A program made the translations under genes and the position numbers. Positions 1 through 7,597 of a stretch of DNA of 52,990 nucleotides are shown here, one piece after another (position 1 is the stretch's first letter; the number at the start of each line of letters is the position of its first letter). This DNA is from Sphingobium quisquiliarum P25 (GTDB lineage Bacteria > Pseudomonadota > Alphaproteobacteria > Sphingomonadales > Sphingomonadaceae). The stretch lies in contig NZ_ATHO01000145.1 of NCBI RefSeq assembly GCF_000445065.1, positions 1-52,990 on the forward strand. The letters run 5' to 3'. A model generated the notes under the pieces. The model saw only the letters and a program-made list of their open reading frames with translations. It had not been told where the DNA came from and searched no databases.

Positions 1-700
1 GCCGGGCAAGGCTGGCGCTCGCCGCGCCCATGGTGGGGACCAGCCGCCCATGCTCCTCCCGGATGAAGCGGCCATCCTCCAGCAGGCGCTGCGCCACCGC
101 ATTGCGGCGCAGGATGCGGCCGTCCCGCGCCAGGATCAGCGTCGCGACCGCCAGCCCTTCCATCGCGCTGCTGAACACCTGCCGCTCCGCCTGGGTGGAT
201 GTCAGCCGTGCATGCAGGTCCAGCGCGATCCGCAGGTGCGGGATCAGGCTGGCGATCAGGCTGGTCTGCGCATCGTCAAAGTCGGGGCGGCTCTGGTCGC
301 GCGTGACCCGCAACCGCACCGAAGCGCCCGATGGAGCTTGCAGGTCGACGCCCAGAATCTGCCCGCCGCCCGACTTGTCCAGCCATTCGCGGAAACGGGG
401 CGGCACATGGCGGACGAAATCCTGGAAAGCGACCACCTGTCCTTCCGGCAGGCCGACGAAGGGATCGGCATCGGACAGGCGCTGATATTCCCCCGCCTTG
501 TCGGGATGGACATCGGGGGTCACATGCGCCTCGATCCCCGCAGGGCCTGTCGCGACCAGCAGCGTGGCGAAGGTCGCCTCCGCCGCCTCCGCCAGCGCGC
601 GCAGGAAGCCTTCCCACGGCGGCTCTTGCGTCAGCCCGCCATAGAGCGCCTCCAGCAGCGCGACGGGGGGCAGGGGAGCGGCCGGATCATGCATGTTCAT
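1..700 (-). CDS. LuxR-type transcriptional regulator, N-terminal part (gene runs off the window)
   Basis: The reading frame is open from a start at MNMHDPAAP to the window edge, about 233 residues, with no stop. The visible part is a PAS/GAF-like sensory region. Residues around LIPHLRIALDLHARL form the linker helix that, in many alphaproteobacterial LuxR-type regulators, precedes a second PAS-like segment (here ATLILARDGRILRRNAVAQ) and a C-terminal LuxR HTH. The HTH itself would lie outside the window, so the family is inferred from this layout. The gene sits just downstream of, and on the same strand as, the TonB receptor, behind a strong hairpin. It may regulate uptake. A second in-frame ATG lies two codons later. 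Confidence 0.72.
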   Translation of the reverse strand, partial: MNMHDPAAPLPPVALLEALYGGLTQEPPWEGFLRALAEAAEATFATLLVATGPAGIEAHVTPDVHPDKAGEYQRLSDADPFVGLPEGQVVAFQDFVRHVPPRFREWLDKSGGGQILGVDLQAPSGASVRLRVTRDQSRPDFDDAQTSLIASLIPHLRIALDLHARLTSTQAERQVFSSAMEGLAVATLILARDGRILRRNAVAQRLLEDGRFIREEHGRLVPTMGAASASLAR

Positions 701-722
701 GTCATAGAGGCTTTCAGCGGAC

Positions 723-752
723 GGCGGCAAAGGGATTTGCGTCCCTTCCGCC
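723..752 (-). terminator. hairpin terminator behind the TonB receptor gene
   Basis: The arms GGCGG..AAGGGA and TCCCTT..CCGCC pair around a 6-base loop, with a 2-base bulge on one side. The hairpin lies 34 bases past the receptor stop and before the LuxR-type gene. There is no clear T-run. Confidence 0.5.
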
Positions 753-785
753 GATCCCGGCAGCCCGCTCCCCAGGCGTCCCGCG

Positions 786-3056
786 TCAGTGGCGATAGGC
801 CAGCGTGATGCTGTACCGGCGCGGAGGATTATAATAGGCCTCGGTAAAGCCGAAGCTGGTCGAGGCGTCGTAACCCGCCGTGATGATCCGCTTGTCCGTC
901 AGATTGTCCACCCCGGCCCGGATCGAAAAGCCGCTGCCCGTCAGACGGAACTCAGCGCTGGCATTGATGATCGCATGATCGGGCTGGCGCAGAAGCGGCG
1001 TGTTTTCGGTATCCACGAACACGGCGCTCTTATAGGCGGCGTCCACGCGGAAAATGCCTTCCAGCCTATCGATCAGCGGCGTCTGATAGATGGCGCTGGC
1101 ATTGGCGGTGATGTCGGGCGCCTGCTTGAGCTTGCGGGAGCTGACATCGGTCGGCACGCCGTTGATGACCGACACATATTCCTTATACTTGGCGTCGAGC
1201 AGGCCCAGCGCGCCGGTGAAGGTGAATTGCGGCGATACCCGGAAGGTGCCTTCCAGTTCGATGCCCTGGATACGCGAGCGGCCCGCATTTTCGTTGCGGA
1301 CCACGATCAGCCCGCTTGAAGGACTGAGCGTCGAAATCAGAATCTGCTGGTCGCGATATTCATTGCGGAATATGGCGAAGTTGATGGTGGCGATGCGGCC
1401 GAATCCCATCTTGAGCCCTGCTTCATAGGACGTCAGATGTTCAGGATCGTAGGAGCCGACTTCCTCCAGCGACGTCGGGCGGCCGTTGAACCCGCCCGAC
1501 CGGAACCCGCGCGAATAGGAGGCATAGGCCAGGAAATCGGGCCTGAACTTGTAGGACAGCGACGCGCGGGGCGTGAAGGCGTCCCAGCTCTTTTCCTGGG
1601 AGTAGGACCGCGTGCCCGCCAGCAGCGGCTGGCGCGAATAGATGCGGATCGCCGCCTGGGAAAAGTTCTTGCGCTCCCATGTGTAGCGCGCGCCCAGTTC
1701 CACCGACAGCTTGTCGGTCAGCTCATAATTGCCGTTCGCGAACAAGGCGAGATTGCGGGTCTTCTGCCGGTTGCGGAAGTCGATGTTGAGGTCCAGCGCC
1801 ACCGCCGGGATCGGATCGACGCCGGGAATGCCAAGGTCCAGCGGGTCCAGCCCGGCGGCGACCAGCGCATCATAGAGGCCGTCCGCCACAACCAGCCGCG
1901 TATTGTCGCGCGCGATCTCCTGATAGGCGAAGGCGCCCAGCAACAGCGATCCGCGACCGCCAAGGTCGAGCGCAAGCTGAAACTCCTGGCTGATCTGCTG
2001 CGCATTTTCGTCGTGAATGTCGCCCGCATAATTGACCTGCGACGACGCATCGCCATCGCGCCCGAACAGCGCATCGACATAGCGATAGGCGGTGATCGAC
2101 TTGAGCGTCGCGCCGCCAAGGTCCGCCGTCAGCGTCAGCGCCGCGTTGATCGCGTCGGTATTGTCCTTGCTGAGCGAAGGGGTGGTGTCGGTGCGGTCGA
2201 TGTCGCCCGGCACTGTGCAGCAAGGCCCGATCAGGGTCGATTGCAGGGTGGACAGCAGCGTCGGCGTAAAGGCGATCATGCTGTGCGGCGCGCTGTGCTG
2301 CCGCCGGTGCAGCCCGTCCACCATCAGCAATATGTCAAGCGGCCCCGATTTGTGCAGAGACAGCTTTCCCGCCACCACGTTGCGGTTGCCGAGATTCTCG
2401 CCAGAGGGCACCTTCTGCCAGCCTTCGCCGAACTCGCCCAGCGCCGCGACGCCCAGCGACCAGTCGCCCGACAAGGGCATTTCGGCATAGACGCGCCCGC
2501 GCACGGTGTTGAAGGAGCCGTATCGCAGGTCGGCTTCGATCCGCTGCTGCTGCCCCGGAATGGCCGACACGATGTTGATCGCGCCGCCCACCGTGTTCTT
2601 GCCGAACAGCGTCCCCTGCGGCCCGCGCAGCACTTCGATCCGGTCGATGCCCAGAAGCTCGGTGGTCGCGCCGAAGGTGCGGGCGACATAGACGCCGTCC
2701 ATATAGACGCCCACGGCGGGGTCGGAGGTGATGATGAAGTCGTTCTCACCCACGCCGCGAATGAAGGGCGCGATGCCGCCGCTATTGCCGCCCTGGCCCG
2801 GCGTGAACTGGATATTGGGCGCGATCTGGCCGATCTGCGTCACATTGTCGAGGCCCCGGCTGTCGAGCGCGGCGGAGTCAACGGCCGTCACCGCGATCGG
2901 CACATCCTGCAACCGTTCCTCCCGGCGGCGGGCGGTGACGACGATGTCGCTGCCCATCTCTCCTTCGGAAAGGCCAGGATTGCTGACCTGGCCCAGGGCA
3001 GCGCCCGGCGCGGCGAGCGCGACGAGCGAAACGATGGAAAGCAGATGATGGCGCAT
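786..3056 (-). CDS. TonB-dependent outer-membrane receptor
   Basis: This is a 756-residue outer-membrane ligand-gated transporter powered by TonB-ExbBD. A signal peptide (MRHHLLSIVSLVALAAPGAALG) is followed by a plug domain containing SDIVVTARRREERLQDVPIAV, DGVYVAR and LRGPQGTLFGKNTVGG. A long beta-barrel follows with TYASYSRGFRSGGFNGR-like strands, and it closes with SITLAYRH. The length and the plug style match the large sphingomonad family that imports hydrophobic or aromatic substrates; the ligand cannot be read from sequence. A Shine-Dalgarno GGGGGAAG lies 3 bases before the ATG. Upstream genes on the same strand (NTF2-like protein, SDR, XRE-type regulator) suggest a co-regulated uptake and catabolism unit. 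Confidence 0.95.
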   Translation of the reverse strand: MRHHLLSIVSLVALAAPGAALGQVSNPGLSEGEMGSDIVVTARRREERLQDVPIAVTAVDSAALDSRGLDNVTQIGQIAPNIQFTPGQGGNSGGIAPFIRGVGENDFIITSDPAVGVYMDGVYVARTFGATTELLGIDRIEVLRGPQGTLFGKNTVGGAINIVSAIPGQQQRIEADLRYGSFNTVRGRVYAEMPLSGDWSLGVAALGEFGEGWQKVPSGENLGNRNVVAGKLSLHKSGPLDILLMVDGLHRRQHSAPHSMIAFTPTLLSTLQSTLIGPCCTVPGDIDRTDTTPSLSKDNTDAINAALTLTADLGGATLKSITAYRYVDALFGRDGDASSQVNYAGDIHDENAQQISQEFQLALDLGGRGSLLLGAFAYQEIARDNTRLVVADGLYDALVAAGLDPLDLGIPGVDPIPAVALDLNIDFRNRQKTRNLALFANGNYELTDKLSVELGARYTWERKNFSQAAIRIYSRQPLLAGTRSYSQEKSWDAFTPRASLSYKFRPDFLAYASYSRGFRSGGFNGRPTSLEEVGSYDPEHLTSYEAGLKMGFGRIATINFAIFRNEYRDQQILISTLSPSSGLIVVRNENAGRSRIQGIELEGTFRVSPQFTFTGALGLLDAKYKEYVSVINGVPTDVSSRKLKQAPDITANASAIYQTPLIDRLEGIFRVDAAYKSAVFVDTENTPLLRQPDHAIINASAEFRLTGSGFSIRAGVDNLTDKRIITAGYDASTSFGFTEAYYNPPRRYSITLAYRH

Positions 3057-3073
3057 GATCTTCCCCCAACGAC

Positions 3074-3097
3074 ATTATATTTCTGGCGGCCATTATA
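3074..3097 (-). promoter_or_regulatory. candidate promoter of the TonB receptor gene
   Basis: Two perfect TATAAT hexamers on the minus strand lie 18 bases apart, at 3092-3097 and 3074-3079. The first sits in the palindrome CATTATAATG and would give a leader of about 30 bases. No good -35 box is visible, so activator dependence is possible. Confidence 0.4.
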
Positions 3098-3122
3098 ATG
3101 CGGGTGGCCTCCCGCTTCATCA

Positions 3123-3146
3123 GGGCGCAGCGAAAATGCTGCGCCC
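3123..3146 (-). terminator. perfect 9-bp hairpin between NTF2-like and TonB receptor genes
   Basis: GGGCGCAGC and GCTGCGCCC pair perfectly around a 6-base AT-rich loop, 41 bases after the NTF2-like stop. There is no T-run, so it may be a weak terminator or an mRNA-processing or stability structure that separates receptor expression from the upstream genes. Confidence 0.45.
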
Positions 3147-3186
3147 GTTGCATCCGTGCATCAGTGATGGCCCTGTGGCGGCGCGT

Positions 3187-3717
3187 TCATGCGGTCCATT
3201 GGATCAAATGGCTGATGTCGGCGCGCTCATGCGGCTTGCGGCCCGCTGTGGCGAGGTGATGCGAAGTGACGCGCGCCTCCGGGCTGAGCGGCCTGATCAG
3301 TTCGATGACGCGGTCATATTCCGTCCGCGCGATCAGCCATTGGCCGCCCTCACGGCGATAGACGTCGCGGTAAATGGCCGAACCGATCGTGTGAGAACTA
3401 TGCTCCACGTCGATGAAGATGTCCTCCAGATACCAGATGCCCTCGGCCTCATCCTCGCCGGTCAGGGTGATTTCGGGCATATGGCCATGATGCATGGCGA
3501 CCGCGCCCGAATGGAAGCTGTTGGCGAGAAACTCCAGCATGTTCTCACGTCCAGACAGGCTGACGCGATAGGTGCCGCCGCGATAATCGACGGTCACGTC
3601 ATCGGTGAAAAGCGTGCCGAGAAGCGCCATGTCCGCCGTGTCGATGCCGCGAAAATAGCGGTGCTTGAGCGTGCGGATATCCTCGAAATCGGAAAGCTGC
3701 TGCAATGTATAGGCCAT
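3187..3717 (-). CDS. SnoaL/NTF2-like protein
   Basis: This is a 176-residue protein of the SnoaL-like (nuclear transport factor 2 fold) family. The N-terminus carries the family signature LSDFEDIRTLKHRYFRGID, followed by LFTDDVTVDYRGG and a C-terminal beta-sheet (GSAIYRDVYRREGGQWLIARTEYDR). Members include small hydratases, isomerases and ring-oxygenase-associated proteins, and some have no known activity. It is longer than the minimal 130-residue domain because of a His-rich C-terminal tail. A GAGG Shine-Dalgarno lies 4 bases before the ATG. It sits between an SDR and the TonB receptor on the same strand. Its reaction is unknown; a lyase or isomerase role on a pathway intermediate is inferred only. 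Confidence 0.85.
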   Translation of the reverse strand: MAYTLQQLSDFEDIRTLKHRYFRGIDTADMALLGTLFTDDVTVDYRGGTYRVSLSGRENMLEFLANSFHSGAVAMHHGHMPEITLTGEDEAEGIWYLEDIFIDVEHSSHTIGSAIYRDVYRREGGQWLIARTEYDRVIELIRPLSPEARVTSHHLATAGRKPHERADISHLIQWTA

Positions 3718-3819
3718 TGATCCTCATCCCTTGGTTGTACGCAAAACATTCTTATCTGCGGCATTGATAATCATGATGCGTAGAAAGTCACGCATGATTG
3801 TTGCCGGATTATGGCATCG

Positions 3820-4587
3820 TCAGACGCCGAACCCGCCCGAAACGGAAATGCGCTGGCCGGTGACATAGGCGGCTTCGTTCGACGCGAGGAAAAGGCAGGC
3901 ATGGCCGATCTCCTCCGCCGTGCCCCAGCGTTTCAGGCAGAGCAGCCGGTGCGTGTTCTGGACCCAGCGCTTATCGATCTGGCCAAGACGCGTCAGTTCA
4001 TGCAATTGCCCCGCGTCGATCACGCCGACCAGCACGGAATTGGCGCGGATGCCATAGCGCCCTTCTTCCTTGGCGATGCCCTTCACCAGTTGCTCGTTCG
4101 ATGCCTTGACCGCGACGGACATGCCGTCGCGCTGCGGCCACCAGTCATGCCCGGCCGATCCCAGCGTGACGAAACTGCCGCCGCCCTGCTCGCGCATATG
4201 GGGGATGACGGCCTGCGCGGCGGCGAAGAAGCCGTGCACTTCGACATCGAAGGCGTGCCGCCACTCCTCCATCGGGGTGGAGGCGAGATAGCGCTGGTTG
4301 ACCAGCGGCCCCGCCGCCCAGACCACCGTATGCACCCGGCCATGCGCGGCGACCGCGTCGGCCACCACCGCCTGCACCTGCCGCGCGTCGCTCACATCGG
4401 CGCGGTGGATGCTTGTCCTGCGCCCCAGGTCACGTCCGGCCTGCGCGACCTGCTCCGCGCGCGCCTGATTGCCGCGATAGACGATGGCGATGTCACTGCC
4501 GCCGCCCGCGAACACATTTGAAATGCCGCTGCCGATGCCGCCGCTGCCGCCGAACAGCAGGGCGCATCCTTCCGGGAAACTTGCCAC
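3820..4587 (-). CDS. atypical short-chain dehydrogenase with Ser in place of the catalytic Tyr
   Basis: This is a 255-residue SDR-fold protein. The cofactor loop GGSGGIGSG is intact and the C-terminus (AAYVTGQRISVSGGFGV) is classical. The active site is not: the catalytic Ser is present at S144, but the Tyr position exactly 13 residues later is S157, followed by K161 (S-x3-K instead of Y-x3-K). The structural NNAG motif is replaced by WAAG (residues 90-93). The start is GTG with GGAGAGG just upstream. It is a full-length paralogue of the rightward SDR starting at 6610, which has the same substitutions and the same GSAGHDWW segment. It follows the XRE-type regulator by 37 bases. A non-redox role, or altered chemistry, is possible. 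Confidence 0.88.
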   Translation of the reverse strand: MASFPEGCALLFGGSGGIGSGISNVFAGGGSDIAIVYRGNQARAEQVAQAGRDLGRRTSIHRADVSDARQVQAVVADAVAAHGRVHTVVWAAGPLVNQRYLASTPMEEWRHAFDVEVHGFFAAAQAVIPHMREQGGGSFVTLGSAGHDWWPQRDGMSVAVKASNEQLVKGIAKEEGRYGIRANSVLVGVIDAGQLHELTRLGQIDKRWVQNTHRLLCLKRWGTAEEIGHACLFLASNEAAYVTGQRISVSGGFGV

Positions 4588-4624
4588 AACCTCTCCTTTT
4601 CCAATCTTCTGCGCGGCGCGGGCG

Positions 4625-5368
4625 TCAGGCCCGCAACTCCGCCGTGGTTTCCTCCATGTCGAACGGGCGCACCATCATCAGCACGCCGCTCCATTCCCGA
4701 TCGTCCAGCCGGGCCGCCTTTTCCTGCTCCGCGATCATATGGATGTCGTCCCGCAGCGCTTCGAACAGGGCGTGCACACGCGCCTGCCCGGCCTTGCTCA
4801 TCACCACCATGTCGGAAACATAGAGGGCATCGGCGGACCCGAAGTCCATCGACATGAACAGCGGTTTCACCGTCCGTTCGAAGGCGGCGGACAGCGGCCC
4901 TCCGCGCCGCCAGCGCACGGACCGCTTCACCTTGGGCCGCACCCGTCCGCGCGGGGCTAGGTCGATCAGGCCCAGCCGCGCCAGCCGCTCGAAATGCGCG
5001 TGGAGGCGGCTGCGCGGCAGGCCCAGCTCCCGTTCGATCTCGGCAGGCTGCGCGCCGTGCAGGATCGCGAAGAAGACGAGCGCCAGACCCCGGTCGGCGG
5101 CGAGTATCCGTTCCTGCGCCAGCGTGAAACTCTCCTCCCCCTCTTCGCCGCTACGCGCGGCAAGATCGCGCAGGTCGACGCCCGCTATCGCGCACATCTC
5201 GTCCAGCCGGTCCAGCGTCAGCCCGTCGCCGCGCAGCCACCGCCACACCGTGGGTTCCGCCACCTTCAGCTCCTGTGCCAGTTGTCCGGCCCGCACGCCC
5301 CGCGCCTTCAATTCGCGCCTCAGTTCGGAAAGGATGGTAGCGGCCCCCGGCCGTCGCGTCGTCGCCAT
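4625..5368 (-). CDS. XRE-type/winged-helix transcriptional regulator
   Basis: The protein has 247 residues. Residues about 10-65 form a Cro/C1-type helix-turn-helix (LRRELKARGVRAGQLAQEL, then VAEPTVWRWLRGDG). Residues about 90-150 form a MarR-like winged helix (AEIERELGLPRSRLHAHFERL, then ARLGLIDLAPRGR). The rest is an effector or dimerisation domain. The start at MATTRRPG is favoured over a longer frame because AGGAGAG precedes it at a proper distance. It is divergent from the Rieske oxygenase gene, and a nested palindrome begins 12 bases upstream of its start. Autoregulation together with control of the oxygenase genes is therefore likely. The SDR, NTF2-like and receptor genes follow on the same strand. 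Confidence 0.85.
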   Translation of the reverse strand: MATTRRPGAATILSELRRELKARGVRAGQLAQELKVAEPTVWRWLRGDGLTLDRLDEMCAIAGVDLRDLAARSGEEGEESFTLAQERILAADRGLALVFFAILHGAQPAEIERELGLPRSRLHAHFERLARLGLIDLAPRGRVRPKVKRSVRWRRGGPLSAAFERTVKPLFMSMDFGSADALYVSDMVVMSKAGQARVHALFEALRDDIHMIAEQEKAARLDDREWSGVLMMVRPFDMEETTAELRA

Positions 5369-5379
5369 TTTGCACTCTC

Positions 5380-5417
5380 CTATCTTGGTGCGATAGTTAT
5401 CTATCATCACAAGATAG
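5380..5417. promoter_or_regulatory. nested palindromic operator between regulator and Rieske oxygenase
   Basis: An outer pair CTATCTTG (5380-5387) and CAAGATAG (5410-5417) and an inner pair GATAG (5392-5396) and CTATC (5401-5405) share the same dyad centre at 5398/5399. Together they form a 38-bp two-layer symmetric site. It begins 12 bases before the regulator start and ends 86 bases before the oxygenase start, which fits autoregulation plus control of the divergent operon. Confidence 0.7.
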
Positions 5418-5503
5418 CATCAATCACAATCCGGTTGCACGCGCCATGTCTCGCCGCCACCCTGCGCATATGGCGGCACGGCTGCCACGGCGGGAGAGGA
5501 TAT

Positions 5504-6577
5504 ATGGCGACGACGGCTGACTACAGGCTCGGCGAATTCACCTTTCCGCGCGGCTGGTTCATGGTCGCGCGCAGCGGCGAGGTGACGGCTGCTCCAGCGG
5601 CATTGCGGATGCTGGGGCGCGAACTGGTGATCTATCGCGGGGCGTCGGGACGCATCGTCCTGCTCGACGCTTATTGCCCGCACATGCAGGCGCATCTGGC
5701 GGCGGAACAGACATCGGGCGCGGCGGCGCAGAGGGTGGAAGGGGATTCGATCCGCTGCCCCTATCATAGCTGGCGCTTCGGGCCTGACGGGCGCTGCGAC
5801 CATATCCCCTATTTTGACGGCCCTATCCCGGCCGCCGCCCGGCTGCGTTCCTACCCGGTGCAGGAGGCGTTCGGTTGCGTCTTCGCCTGGCACGATCCCG
5901 AAGAGGGAGAGCCGGACTATGACCTGCCCGCTCTGCCCGAATGGTCGGACCCGCAATGGATAACCGGCGAATATGATGACCTTGGCACCTTGCCGGTCCA
6001 TCCGCAGGAGATACTCGACAATCTCGTGGACACGCGCCACTTCGGCCCCATCCATGGGCAGAAGCTCGCCTATTTCGACTCCGTGTTCGAAGGGGTGGTG
6101 GGACGGCAATTGTCGGGCGGCGGCCATGAAACCATGACCAGCGAGGAAGGCGTGCTGGATGTCGACGCCTTCTATACGGGCCCCGGCATATTGATCGCGC
6201 GCTATTCGGGCGAGACGGACGCGGTGCAGATCATCTGCCACACGCCCAAGGAAGATGGCGTGACGCAGGTCTGGCACGGCATATTGACGCGGGCGCGGAA
6301 CACGCCGCCATCGGCGGAGGATGTGGAACTGCGCAGCCAATATCATGCCGCCGGGTTGGGCGCTTTCTCGCAGGATTTCGCCATCTGGCGCACCAAGGGC
6401 CCGGCGATCAGCATATTGCGCCTGCCCACCGATGGCCCCTTTCACCGCAGCCGGGCCTGGTATCGCCAATTCTACAATCCGCGTGACAAGGCGCGGGAAA
6501 TCCAGTCGCGCGTCGATGGCGTGCACCACACCAGCGGCATGGCGGGCGCGCCCGGCCTCGCCGACGCTGCCGAGTGA
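5504..6577 (+). CDS. Rieske non-heme iron oxygenase, KshA-like
   Basis: This is a 357-residue terminal oxygenase. The Rieske [2Fe-2S] ligands are C58-x-H60 and C85-x-x-H88. The mononuclear iron site reads N173, D176, H179, H184 (DNLVDTRHFGPIHG), with D291 in SQDFAIW as the third ligand. The layout, and the C-terminal pattern of a Gly-Pro segment followed by a W-Y-x-Q-F-Y motif, resemble 3-ketosteroid 9alpha-hydroxylase oxygenase (KshA) and related sterol Rieske oxygenases. The start was set at MATTADYRLG, with GGGAGAGG 3 bases upstream; the frame is open further upstream but only across the regulator gene. An SDR follows closely. It would need an electron-transfer partner, and none is adjacent. 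The substrate is inferred to be polycyclic. Confidence 0.92.
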   Translation: MATTADYRLGEFTFPRGWFMVARSGEVTAAPAALRMLGRELVIYRGASGRIVLLDAYCPHMQAHLAAEQTSGAAAQRVEGDSIRCPYHSWRFGPDGRCDHIPYFDGPIPAAARLRSYPVQEAFGCVFAWHDPEEGEPDYDLPALPEWSDPQWITGEYDDLGTLPVHPQEILDNLVDTRHFGPIHGQKLAYFDSVFEGVVGRQLSGGGHETMTSEEGVLDVDAFYTGPGILIARYSGETDAVQIICHTPKEDGVTQVWHGILTRARNTPPSAEDVELRSQYHAAGLGAFSQDFAIWRTKGPAISILRLPTDGPFHRSRAWYRQFYNPRDKAREIQSRVDGVHHTSGMAGAPGLADAAE

Positions 6578-6609
6578 CGCGCAGGAAATTCGAAGAGAGA
6601 AGGATGACT

Positions 6610-7380
6610 ATGGACAGACAATTTCCAGAAGGCGCGGTCGCGGTTTTCGGCGGCAGCGGCGGGATCGGCAAGGGCGTGGCGCTGCAATTCGCCAGGGCGG
6701 GGACGGACGTCGCGATCTTCTACCGGTCCAAGGAGCATGTGGCGCAAGCGGCGGCGGAGGAAATCCGCGCCCTGGGCCGCAAGGCAAGCATCCACCAGGC
6801 CGATGCGCGCAGCTATGAGGAAATCGAAGCCGCGTTTGGCGGCGCGGTGGAAGCGCATGGCCGCGTGCACAGCATCGTGTGGGGCGCCGGCCCGATCGTG
6901 GCGCAGGTGAACATCGCCGACTGGACGCTGGAACAGTTCCGCGCCTCCATGGAGATCGAAGCATTTGGCTTCTATTATGCGGCGCGCATCGCCATTCCCC
7001 ATTTCCGCGCGAAAGGGGGCGGCTCCTTCGTGCATCTGGGTTCGGCCGGGCATGACTGGTGGCCGCATCTCGACGGCCTGTCCGTCGCGCCCAAGGCGTG
7101 CAACGAATCGCTGGTGAAGGGCATTGCCAAAGAGGAAGGCGTCCATGAAATCCGCGCCAACTCCATCCTGGTCGGCGTGATCGACGCAGGCCAGTTCAAG
7201 GTCGGCCAGGAAGAAGGCTATTTCGACGAGAATTGGGAGCGCGAGGTCAAGAAGATGCTCCCGATCAAACGCTGGGGCAAGGCGGAGGATATCGGCAAGG
7301 CCGCCGTGTTCCTGGCATCGAACGACGCCAATTACGTGACCGGCCAGACTCTGTCGGTCGCGGGCGGCTTCGGCGTCTGA
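6610..7380 (+). CDS. atypical short-chain dehydrogenase with Ser in place of the catalytic Tyr
   Basis: The protein has 256 residues with an intact Rossmann loop (GGSGGIGKG) and a C-terminal ANYVTGQTLSVAGGFGV. It has catalytic S145 and K162, but S158 where the family has Tyr, and WGAG (91-94) where it has NNAG. These are the same changes as in the leftward paralogue at 3820-4587, including GSAGHDWW. The start was chosen at the second ATG of ATGACTATG because AGAAGG is then 6 bases upstream; this also matches the paralogue's N-terminus. The gene begins 32 bases after the Rieske oxygenase stop and is probably cotranscribed with it. NAD(P) binding is likely, but the reaction is not predictable. 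Confidence 0.88.
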   Translation: MDRQFPEGAVAVFGGSGGIGKGVALQFARAGTDVAIFYRSKEHVAQAAAEEIRALGRKASIHQADARSYEEIEAAFGGAVEAHGRVHSIVWGAGPIVAQVNIADWTLEQFRASMEIEAFGFYYAARIAIPHFRAKGGGSFVHLGSAGHDWWPHLDGLSVAPKACNESLVKGIAKEEGVHEIRANSILVGVIDAGQFKVGQEEGYFDENWEREVKKMLPIKRWGKAEDIGKAAVFLASNDANYVTGQTLSVAGGFGV

Positions 7381-7387
7381 CCCGCTG

Positions 7388-7434
7388 CGGGCGGGCGGCG
7401 CGGGCGTGATATTCTTTCTGCCTCCGCCCGCCCG
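7388..7434 (+). terminator. GC-rich inverted repeat behind the SDR
   Basis: CGGGCGGGCGG and CCGCCCGCCCG are perfect 11-bp arms separated by a 25-base loop. They are followed by a T-rich stretch (TCATCTTTGCTTT). The loop is long, so termination efficiency is uncertain. Confidence 0.5.
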
Positions 7435-7499
7435 TCATCTTTGCTTTGCGTGAAGCCTGTTGCTACAAGCTACGCGTAACGCTGCGATCAAGATCAAAA

Positions 7500-7520
7500 T
7501 GCCAATGCATGGCGTTGGCA
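7500..7520. promoter_or_regulatory. operator-like palindrome upstream of the next rightward genes
   Basis: TGCCAA and TTGGCA flank a 9-base centre that itself contains symmetric GC pairs. The site lies 78-98 bases before the following ATG, in the 217-base gap after the SDR. It looks like a binding site for a dimeric regulator, which is not identified. Confidence 0.4.
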
Positions 7521-7597
7521 AAGGGAAGCAGCTATACGCGCGGTCCGGCCGCGGGCAGAGAACGCAGCATGCGGGAATGGCGAACAGGAGACGGTAA

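Noticed and set aside
1437..3098. A 553-codon plus-strand frame across the first TonB receptor
   Set aside because: The translation is a mirror of the receptor gene without recognisable domains; the receptor on the other strand has all family motifs.
5369..5410. A longer start for the XRE-type regulator
   Set aside because: It would run through the nested palindrome, and the internal ATG at 5368 has AGGAG at the right distance.
4994..5503. An N-terminal extension of the first Rieske oxygenase
   Set aside because: The frame is open, but this stretch overlaps the regulator gene and its operator; the ATG at 5504 has a Shine-Dalgarno and matches the second oxygenase's N-terminus.
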